From: Diphasiastrum complanatum | Taxonomy: Eukaryota > Streptophyta > Lycopodiopsida > Lycopodiales > Lycopodiaceae | Direction: 5' to 3' | DNA: 64,000 bases | NCBI GenBank assembly: GCA_029204225.1 | Contig: CM055111.1 | Span: 17,409,019-17,473,018 of the forward strand | Shown here: positions 55,880 through 64,000 of the stretch, in pieces | Numbering within the stretch: position 1 is the first letter of the stretch | Layout of the letters: each line of letters begins with the position of its first letter | Position numbers and translations under genes: made by a program | The notes under the pieces: generated by a model | What the model saw: the letters and a program-made list of their open reading frames with translations, nothing else | The model's database searches: none | What the model was told of the DNA's origin: nothing

Positions 55880-56116
55880 TTAAGTCTTGCGCTTTGGCAA
55901 ATTCTGTACGAGCTCAGAAGTCAATTTCATTTGAAGGGCGTCTAAGAATCTTTCTGCTTGCAATGTGGGATAAACATCAATTTTTGAAATGCATTGGGAG
56001 ATTTTCTCATTAGCATAAGTAATATCAATGTTGGCCTCCTGACACTCGAACAATTCTCGTATCGTCTTCATGTTGTTCCTGACAGTTGTTGTAATGACAT
56101 GGAGACAAACTATCAA
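55880..56116 (-). CDS. Unidentified short frame
   Basis: The frame reads VRNNMKTIRELFECQEANID and LQAERFLDALQMKLTSEL, with the look of a helical protein segment. It has no known motif and no evident partner exons. It may be an exon of a lost gene. Confidence 0.2.
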   Translation of the reverse strand: MIVCLHVITTTVRNNMKTIRELFECQEANIDITYANEKISQCISKIDVYPTLQAERFLDALQMKLTSELVQNLPKRKT

Positions 56117-56424
56117 TGTAGCATCTTATGCAATATATTCTAGTCCAATATTCTAATTGGGGAAACTAGGTTGTCATGAGAAAGTATTAAGTTCAAGACA
56201 GTCTTCTATCAGGAACAATTGAGTCCTATATGTGCAAATTTTGCATATCGTTATGTAGAATTTAAAAACGAGGAGGAAGAATGCCATATGTTGCTTGCAC
56301 CGATACTTTTGAAATTCGAAAGTCACTCAGAGATAGCTTAGAGTACGCAGCTTCGATCCACACTTGTTGTACTCATTTACATATGTTTCGTTTTCATACT
56401 GAATCAATCTATCTTCTTATTGCG

Positions 56425-56800
56425 TTCAGGTTCGTAAAACTTTTGGATGCATTTGCTATATCAATATCACTCTTGATGATAGGACAAAGGAGGATCCATC
56501 TTCAAGAAACGGTATTTTTGTTGGTTAAAGTGAGGTGAGCAAAGCTTACAAAGATTTGATTCCTTCAACTAAGAAAGTGGTCATTGGAAGAGATGTCATT
56601 TTTTATGAGGGAAACTTTCCAAAAGTGTCTTCAAGTGGTGGTGTGTATGTTGGATCTAACATTCTTGATGATACTTGGGATGTTGATGTTGAAGAGCCTA
56701 CTGCAAATCAAAAGCCAAGGAGGACATCAAGGCAAAGGCAACAACCTTTAAGACTCACTTATGATGAAAAAGGTAAGCAACTTGACTTCTTTCATAAGCA
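56425..56800 (+). pseudogene. Copia integrase tail and linker
   Basis: The frame reads KTFGCICYINITLDDRTKED, GIFVG, stop, then VSKAYKDLIPSTKKVVIGRD and a linker ending RRTSRQRQQPLRLTYDEKGK. It is related to the scrap at 2110-2340. No RT follows. Confidence 0.85.
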
Positions 56801-56879
56801 CAGGCTCTTCCAGCGGGCTACTAAACATCCAATCTTTTTCTTGCTAAAAAAGAAAGTTCATAGTGGTGTGAGTTGGATA

Positions 56880-58240
56880 TAGTTGTTTATTGTGGTCAAG
56901 CCCACAAATACTCAAACCTTGGTTGTTATATTGTTGAGATGTAAGGGCCTTGTACTTCATGTGTAAACTTGGTGAACTATTTACAAATTCTATTCTACGG
57001 GCCCACATGTTCAGAACTCAAAATAAGAATGAAAGGGGAAGGCCCTTCTTTTACCAATCTATCAATGCGAAAACTCCAATCTAAATAAAAAAAGTGCAGT
57101 GGATTATGCGAAACCTCCTCTTTCTTTTATCTTAATCTCAGTTTTAACTTTTTAATAGAGAGAATGGTGCTGCCTTCACGACAGAATTTGTGGGAGCAAA
57201 ATTATGGCAAAATCTTTTTACGTGCACCAAATTTTGCCTTATTGCATGCACCTTTCGCTCGAAAAGTGTAGGTAAAATTTTTTTTACGACAAAAGGAACA
57301 TTGAAAAAATAAATAAAAACAAAAATTATGGTCGGGAAGGATGCCTCCTTGGGGCATTCCACCCTAGGAAAGGTGAATGTCCTCGAAGGGCGAACCCCCC
57401 CCCGAAATCAACCATTGGAAAGGGTTTTTAAATCAAGTTTCTAGAATGACAAGGGACCGCGCTCAAATTGGTCTAAAAAGGAGTTTGATCAAGCTAGAAA
57501 CAGGCTGGGAAGGGCGGCCGTGCAGAGAAGGTGGAGACAGATCGCGGGCCAGTCGCACGCCCTCACTCAAGTGGTATTTAGTGCCCGAAGGTGCCTACCG
57601 GCTGTGTGGAGGTCCATCGATGCCCATAAGGATTAAGAGCCATAGAATTGAATTCCATCATGATGGATGGTGTTGATTAAAGGGCCTGAGGAGCAACGTG
57701 AATCGTTGGATCCAAGATAGCCATTGGATTGCTTTGGAACCATTTTAAACTTCAAATAAAGGGGCTTGAAGGGCAAAGTGAACTTCAACTTCTTTGAAAA
57801 TCTTCACTTTGAAACTGGAGTTGGGTCCGAATTTGCTTGAAGGTTGAAGTTTCTTCAAGCTAAAAAAATAGTTCAAAATCTAGAAAAACCCTTATTTTCT
57901 AGTCCTTAAGCCTATTTGACTCGAACGAAAGGCTATAACCTCCAAACAAACGGCACCCGGACTGTACCTACAAGTACGGTACTGCAAAACAGAGTGATTG
58001 CAATGGAGAAAGTGTTCAGAGTGCACAAAAAGTGATTTCACCATTCCATTGGGCACGTAGTTGGAAGTTGGCGACAAAGTGCATTTCGGAAGGCGACGCC
58101 GATTTGGCTTTCAATTTGGCAAAAGACAGTGGGTGGCCTAGTAAGGAGAAAATAGCAAGTCATTATCTTCAACTTCTGACATTGCAGTTGGCCTCGACAT
58201 ACAGCTTTTAGCCTACGGTTGAAGTTTCAAGCAGTTTTGC
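56880..58240. other. Spacer upstream of the long copia element
   Basis: No 5' LTR or primer site could be found here. A frame just before gag (about 58060-58208) reads ISEGDADLAFNLAKDSGWPS and looks coding but is unassigned. Bases 57395-57403 are a C run. Confidence 0.4.
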
Positions 58241-58241
58241 G

Positions 58242-59380
58242 ATGGCAAACATGGGAGAGTCCATTTTGAGTGAAAGTAACAAATTGGATGGGATTTTCAA
58301 CTATGCAGTGTGGAAATTCAAAATGAAAAACATATTGATGGAGAAGGATGTGTGGGATGTCGTCACATGTGATGAGAGAAGACCGCCAAATGAAATTGAA
58401 ATCAAAGTGTTCAATAAGAAGGTGAGGAAAGCTTTGACCTTCATTAACTTGTCAATGAAGGATCACATCATTACCCACATTTGTGATGTTGTTACACCCA
58501 GACAGGCATGGGATGTGCTAAAGGAGCAGTTCAAAATGTCAAATCCATCAAGAATCATGTTTTTGAAGTCAAAACTGAATAGTTCCCACATGGAGCAAGG
58601 AGAGCACATTTAGACATACATGACCAAAATCGAGACAATGAGGGATGAATTGCACTCTATTGGTGAGCACATATGTGATGTGGAGCTAGTGCATAATGCA
58701 TTGTGCGGCATTGTAGAACCCTATCAGATGTTTGTGAGTGGAATAGCATCAAGAGAAAGATTGCCAACCTTTGACGAGCTCATAAGAATCTTGATGCAGG
58801 AAGAGCAACGACGAGAAATGGTGAAAGCTAGACGTCAAAACACTGATGATCAGACACTTGCGACATGCCAAAAACAAGGCAAGGGCAAGGGCAAGAAGAA
58901 GTCTAAGCAACAATTCATCAAGACTCAGGAGGATGAGAGATCTTCTAGCAAGACCAAGAAGAAGGGCAAGTGCTTCCATTGCGGTAAAAAGGGCCATTAG
59001 AAGAGTGAATGTCAGAAATTCCTGGCAGAATCAGACAAGGGAAAACCAAAGCAAGCTAACCTTGTCGATGAGGGTGAGATTGAAGACTCTAGCATCTTCA
59101 TATCAGTATTGTCATCTAATCAAGATGATCAAGCATGGTACATTGACTCAGGAGCCACAAGACACATGACAGGTAACAAGGATTGGTTCAGTAGCTTGAA
59201 AGTATTGGATAATGGAACATCCGTTTCACAAGCAAATGGTGATGTGTGCAAGATCAAGGGGATAGGCACCGTTTCAATCCAACTATCTGATGACAAAAGC
59301 AGGATGATCAGGCAGGTACTTTACGTACCAGGTTTGAAGAAAAATTTACTTTTAGTTGGTGTTATTACTAATCAAAAGTA
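58242..59380 (+). pseudogene. Copia gag and protease, family E
   Basis: Gag starts MANMGESILSESNKLDGIFN and continues through an amber codon (58611) to TMRDELHSIGEHICDVELVH. A Lys-rich stretch leads to CFHCGKKGH, where an amber codon (59000) sits inside the knuckle before KSEC. Protease follows as WYIDSGATRHMTGNKDWF and VLYVPGLKKNLLLVG. Aside from the ambers the frame is continuous for over 1.1 kb. Gag packages the RNA and protease cleaves the polyprotein. Confidence 0.92.
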
Positions 59381-60166
59381 GAATTTGCCCATGATCGTTG
59401 CTTTGTGAAGGATGTGAACCAAAGATTCAAAGCTATTGACGATGGTATAAGAGAGCCCAACACTAAATTGTATAGGTTGAATGCTAGAATCAAGGGGCAA
59501 CATGGACTTGTCTCATCCATTCCATCGCAAATGAACTGTGGCATAAAAGGCTTGGTCACTTGAACTTAGGAAGCCTCAATTTCATGAGGAAATTTGAAAT
59601 GGTGAGAGGATTGCCTATAATAGAAGACCACTTGAAGTCGATGTGTGAATCATGTGTGTATGGGAAGCAGCATCGAGAGAAGTTCAATAAAGGTGGTGTT
59701 GCTAGAGCAAAGAACATCCTAGATTTGATCCACACAGATTTATGCGGGCCTATGAGAAGCATTGGTCGAAAATCAGATAGGTAGGAAGATCAAAATTCTA
59801 AGATCAGATAGAGGAGGTGAGTATAAGTCTAATGACTTCAATGATCTTTGTGATAAATGTGAAATCAAAAGACAATTTACCCAAGCTCATACTCCTGCAC
59901 TCAATGGTGTAGCTGGGCGCAAGAATTATACAATTGTGGAAAGTGCTAGATCTATGCTAGCTGAGATTAAACTACCAAAACATTTTTGGTCAGAAGCATG
60001 TAGTACCGTAGTCTATCTTCAAAATAGAAGTCCTACCATTGCCATACCAAAGATAACACCTGAGGAGGCATTCACGAAGAAGAAGCCAAAGGTAAACCAC
60101 TTGCGAATCTTTGGATGTAAGGCCTTTGTACACATTCCTAAGGAAGAGAGACGTAACTTGATGTGA
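59381..60166 (+). pseudogene. Copia integrase, family E, catalytic residues lost
   Basis: Pre-integrase reads LWHKRLGHLNLGSLNFMRK and CESCVYGKQHREKF. The core keeps the first Asp (LIHTDLCGPM), then about 40 residues holding the second Asp are deleted between RSIG and VENQIGRKIK (about 59765). The usual NGVxER motif reads NGVAGRKNY, so the third acidic residue is Gly. The tail HLRIFGCKAFVHIPKEE is normal. Confidence 0.92.
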
Positions 60167-61482
60167 AAGCTATCAAGTGTATATTCCTAGGATAGGATGA
60201 TCGTGTGAAGGGCTATAGATGTTTTGATCTAGTGGAGAACAAAATACATGTCAGTCCTGATGTCATCTTTGATGAATCTAAGATGTATGAAGACAAGGAT
60301 GCTGAGAAGAGAGACACATCTAGTGGGAAAGATGGTATAGTGAGTATACCTCCTGATGATGATCTATTTATTGACTTTCCTAGTGATGATGATCCATTTA
60401 TTGACTTTCGTAGTGATGGACACAAGGATACACCTCAAGATACTACTACTCAACCTCAAGACACAGGTTGGAGAGGTAGGGACAAACCCTTTGGTGCAAG
60501 AAGGATTGAAGTTGCAGGTGACAAATGCAAGGAGAAAGATGTACCGTGGGATACATTTTCACCAGGAAGCCGATCACCTGACAAAAAGCTCCCTAAGTGG
60601 TTTGAGACATTGTTGGAGAACCGCGACATGGATGACTTTCGAGGATCATCTAGCCAGGGAGAGCTACGAAGATCAACAAGAGAGAAGACACAACCTGAAA
60701 GGTATGAAGGAAGTTATCCTCTCTTATCTAGTATTATTCAAAGCAAAGAACCTTCGACTTATGGTGAAGCGAAGGATCATGACATTTGGGTCAAGGACAT
60801 GGGAGAGGGGATGGAGTCAATTGCTAAGCATAACACATGGGACTTAGTGGAACCACCAGTTGGCAAGAAACCCATTGGTTGTAAGTGGGTATACAGGACT
60901 AAGTACCATGCAGATGGAAGTATAACAAAGCACAAAGCAAGATTGGTCATCAAAGGGTATGCACAAAGTAAAGGGATCGACTATGAGGAGACCTTTGTGC
61001 CAGTATGTAAGTGGAATACTCTACGTCTACTTGTTGCTTTAGCTTCACATTCTGGTTGGCCTTTGCATCAGATGGATGTGAAATCTGATTTTCTAAATGG
61101 TGAATTAGAAGAAGAGGTGTTCATGGATCAACCTGAAGGCCTTGTATTGAAAGGACAGGAAAATAAAGTATGTCGTTTGAAGAAAGCACTTTATGGTCTT
61201 AAACAGGCACCACGTGCATGGTATAGCGGGATTGATGTCTACTTTCATTCTAAGGGGATGGTGAGAACACATTCTGATCCAAATATTTATGTCTTATGCT
61301 TTGATGGTATGGTTGCTTTGATTGCTCTTTATGTTGATGACTTGATTATCACGGGAAATAATCAAGAGATGATAGACATGATCAAGAAATACCTCATGAA
61401 ACAATTCGAGTTGACAGATCTCAGCCTAATGCATTATTGCCTTGGAGTGGAGGTGTGGCAAAAAGGACATGAACTGGGTTAA
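60167..61482 (+). CDS. Copia reverse transcriptase, family E, 425-codon frame
   Basis: The frame from 60205 begins in the integrase tail (NKIHVSPDVIFDESKM), passes an acidic linker with the repeat IDFPSDDDPF, and enters RT: GCKWVYRTKYHADGSITKHK, KARLVIKGYAQSKGIDYEET, VHQMDVKSDFLNGELEEEV-like, KKALYGLKQAPRAWY and the catalytic YVDDLIITG at 61330-61341. It ends at a stop just before the expected AKYV segment. The longest pol frame in the window; the enzyme region looks chemically intact. Confidence 0.92.
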
Positions 61483-62275
61483 GCACAGGTGAAGTATGTC
61501 AGAGAGTTGTTACATAGGTTCAGGTTGAAGGACTGCAATTCAGTGAACACTCCTATTGAACCAGGTAGAATGCTTTCTCATCTCGATGAGTCACAGCCAT
61601 TTGATGCTACGCTGTATAGGCAGTTAGTAGGGAGCTTGATTTAGCTTACCACGACTAGACCAAATATATGCTATGTTGTTGGTATTGTAATTCAATTTAT
61701 GGTAGCACCTACGGAAATGCATTGGAAGGCAGCTAAGCGCATTTTGCATTATGTCAAAGGCACTTTAGATTATGGCTTGGCTTACAGGAAGCATGAGGGT
61801 TTACCTGAGTTATGTGACCATATGGATGCGGATTGGGGAGGTGACTATGATGATCGTAGATCCACCACAAGGTATGTATTCCAGCTTTGTGGCAGTTGCT
61901 TTTCCTGGTCTAGCAAAAAGCAAAGTACATTTTCTTTATCCACCACAGAAGCAGTAAGGCAATGTGTAGTGCAGCACAAGAAGCTATATGGTTGAGGCAA
62001 ATCTTGGAAGAAATTGGCATGAAACAGGAGAATCTCACAACTATACATAGCGACAATCAGAGTGGCATTAAGCTAGCAAAGAATCTAGTGTTCCATGCGA
62101 GAACCAAACACATTGAGATTTAGTATCACTTTATATGCGTGAGGCTGTTGAGTCGTGAAATTCATGTTATTCATTGTAGTACGAACGAACAACTAGCTGA
62201 TATTTTCACTAAGCCACTTGTTAGAAAAAATTTTGATAAGTTGAAATCAAAGCTTTATGTACTTAAAGTCTGTTG
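61483..62275 (+). pseudogene. Copia RT end and RNase H, family E
   Basis: QVKYVRELLHRFRLKDCNSV and, after a stop, TTTRPNICYVVGIV complete RT. RNase H reads HMDADWGGDYDDRRSTT and SWSSKKQSTFSLSTTEA. A small deletion near 61952 shifts the frame to IHSDNQSGIKLAKNLVF, TKHIEI, stop, YHFICVR, and EQLADIFTKPLVRKNF. Two TAG stops (61641, 62121) lie inside otherwise good sequence. Confidence 0.9.
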
Positions 62276-62289
62276 ACTTTAAAGCTATG

Positions 62290-62620
62290 TATATGACTGT
62301 ATAAAAAGTAGACTCTACTTTAAGGGAGAGAGTTAGAATTAAAGTAGAATCACTGTGTTACTGTATTGTGGGTCCTATTAGTAGATAAGGATCAGTTGGC
62401 CTCACCACGAGGCGATGGGACACGCGTCCTGTCAACGACAACCTGGGTCATGCATGTGTTGCCTAAGTGACGAACTATATGTATAGTGTATTTTCATTTT
62501 GAGAAATACAGTTGCTACGTGAGCTTGGTGTGGAGAGTGTTTTCTATTTGTGTTACTATGTAGCATGATCTTTGTTCATGTTCGAAACAAATTCTAAGTG
62601 AAACATTATGTTAGAATGAG
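62290..62620 (+). repeat. Candidate polypurine tract and 3' LTR, family E
   Basis: TTTAAGGGAGAGAG at 62317-62330 is a likely polypurine tract, followed by GTTAGAATTAAAG where a TGTTAGAATT-type LTR start would be expected. A second TGTTAGAATGAGCC occurs at 62610. There is no 5' partner in the window to confirm it. Confidence 0.4.
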
Positions 62621-62632
62621 CCAGAGGCTTCC

Positions 62633-62842
62633 TTGGATCCTAATGACAACATTGCAACTGTACCTAATCCAATTCCACACATATCAAAACAACAAGTTGG
62701 TAATGGTCGTAATCGAAACAAGATGAGACGAAAATCAAGTTTGTCCGATTTGTATGTCATTGAAAGTTTTGATAGTGATGCAACTGGGATGACATACAAT
62801 ATTATGATTTCAAAAGAGCCCTTTTGCAAATGCATGGATTAA
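62633..62842 (+). CDS. Unidentified short frame
   Basis: The frame reads MDPNDNIATVPNPIPHISKQ and LSDLYVIESFDSDATGMTYN. It looks coding in texture but matches no family I know; it may be a linker region of another element. Confidence 0.2.
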   Translation: MDPNDNIATVPNPIPHISKQQVGNGRNRNKMRRKSSLSDLYVIESFDSDATGMTYNIMISKEPFCKCMD

Positions 62843-62849
62843 TAGAAAA

Positions 62850-63135
62850 TCATCAAAAACAAAAACAAAAATACACCAAATGTAAGCAAATATATTATGT
62901 TTACTTGAGATTAAAAGGCTTCGATGTGAATGAAGAGATGTTTATTTACCAACCAATACTAAGTTAACTGTGAGAAATTGGAAAAAATCTAGCTTGGTAT
63001 TTTTTATGATAGAAGTTTGTAAGTGAATCTCACATGTGTGGAGGATGTTCCCACATGTGGAGAATTGTAAAGTAAATCAAAATGTTTGATATAGGGGTCT
63101 CATAGAATTTCATAGTCAAGCATTTAGGTGTAGGA
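62850..63135. other. AT-rich spacer
   Basis: No gene; contains ACATGTGTGGAGGATGTTC and CCACATGTGGAG, related to motifs in the LTR that follows. Confidence 0.5.
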
Positions 63136-63788
63136 TGTTGATAGGGTCAAATTTGGCATATATGGCAAATTATCCATTTCCACTTGTAATGCCAATATTG
63201 AGCCAAAATAGAGCCAAACTTGTGCCAATTAGAGTGTAGACAAGTGTCATTCTTTTGTTTGATGAAGCTTAAGAGGTCCAATAGGATTTAGAGGTGGAAC
63301 CTTGTGAGGTCCAATAGAAAATTGAGGTGTGCTTGAATATAGTCCAATAGAATTTAGAGGTGCATGGATCAATGGTCCAATAGGATTAAGAGGTGGCAAA
63401 GTGTGATCCAATCATAGTTAAGCATAGTGGTAGCTCATGAATCTATTAGTATCATTGTACTCCTCCTTTTGGATCTAATTGATTTTGAGATTGAGTGGAT
63501 TTTGAGTGTCATTGAATTTCTAGCTTTCTCTCTCTACCCGAGAGCTCATGATGGTTTTTCTCTCTCTACCCGAGGAGAGCAGCTTGTTTTTACTTAGAAT
63601 ACTTTTGGAACACTTCCCACACGTGTGAGTGAGAGTTGTAAGTGATTGAATGCATGTAGTAGTGTGTTTTTGCCATAGAATCAAAGATAGATCTTGAATC
63701 TCAATCTAGTCTTGATCTTGGTGCATCTACACACCTTAGGAGATCACAAGTACATGTAGTGGACAGTCCACACGTGTGAAATTAAACA
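63136..63788 (+). repeat. 5' LTR of a retrotransposon running off the window
   Basis: It starts TGTTGATAGGGTCAAATTTG and ends GAAATTAAACA directly before a primer site, giving TG..CA borders and about 653 bp. Repeats of AGGTCCAATAGNATTTAGAGG fill 63270-63390. ACACGTGT occurs at 63619 and 63770. The start is inferred from the TG and length only. Confidence 0.65.
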
Positions 63789-63800
63789 TGGTATCAGAGC
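63789..63800 (+). promoter_or_regulatory. Primer-binding site (initiator Met tRNA)
   Basis: TGGTATCAGAGC directly follows the LTR end. The leader runs on to the window edge and has another ACACGTGT at 63973. Confidence 0.95.
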
Positions 63801-64000
63801 CTACCTAAGGTTACCATGCATTTTGATCCATTTGAATGAAAACTATTCATCAATCTTGAGCTAGAAATTGTCAAGGCCCATTTTCCTAGCTATCTTGTTC
63901 AATTTTGGATCAAAAGAGATCAAAAGGACATTGATTGGGTCTGACCTGGTACTGTACGAATTAGGTGCTTAGACACGTGTGAGGAACATGCAATTTCATT

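Overview
The window looks like intergenic, transposon-filled nuclear DNA from a land plant. The evidence is Ty1/copia and chromodomain Ty3/gypsy retrotransposons with plant-type LTRs and initiator-Met tRNA primer sites, a CACTA-type DUF4216 domain, a hAT-type MITE, long CT/GA microsatellites, introns with GT/AG borders, and one gene of the plant EamA (drug/metabolite transporter) family. The sequence does not let me name the lineage. There is no operon, phage, CRISPR array or rRNA gene. Almost every long reading frame is a decayed retrotransposon fragment.

Layout. 1-1.5 kb: copia integrase-RT. 1.5-9.1 kb: two copies of a dispersed repeat (A at 1.49-3.57, B at 7.56-9.09) around a second repeat family that recurs at 30-31.3 kb. 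9.15-10.2 kb: a partial, broken copy of the EamA gene. 10.9-14.9 kb: copia LTR, RT-RNase H and integrase pieces. 15.3-16.7 kb: a degenerate tandem array of about 300-bp period. 16.7-18.3 kb: a MITE-like insert, a TATA-driven reading frame and possible receptor-kinase remnants. 19.7-26 kb: nested LTRs, a gag/RNase H chimera, copia integrase and a gypsy element. 26.4-29.7 kb: decayed multi-exon genes, one with a SET domain. 30-33 kb: the second repeat copy, a palindrome-rich array and a CACTA DUF4216 domain. 33.2-36.3 kb: copia protease split by GA-rich repeats, then a coiled-coil pseudogene. 38.4-41.4 kb: the main EamA locus, minus strand. 42-44.4 kb: two tRNA-derived SINE-like elements and copia fragments. 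44.5-49.4 kb: a copia element with two LTRs. 49.8-56.8 kb: a solo gypsy LTR, copia integrase and a non-autonomous copia derivative. 58.2-62.3 kb: the longest copia gag-pol. 63.1-63.8 kb: the 5' LTR and primer site of an element that runs off the window.

The most informative structure is the EamA locus. Its second coding exon carries a 73-bp insertion, made of 58 bp of a tRNA-like retroposon plus a 15-bp target duplication. The partial EamA copy at 9.2 kb still has the empty site, and a longer 85-bp copy of the same retroposon, with A and B boxes and its own 15-bp duplication, lies 2.4 kb away. No complete new system such as a defence island or gene cluster is visible. The other points of interest concern how mobile elements nest, recombine and decay.
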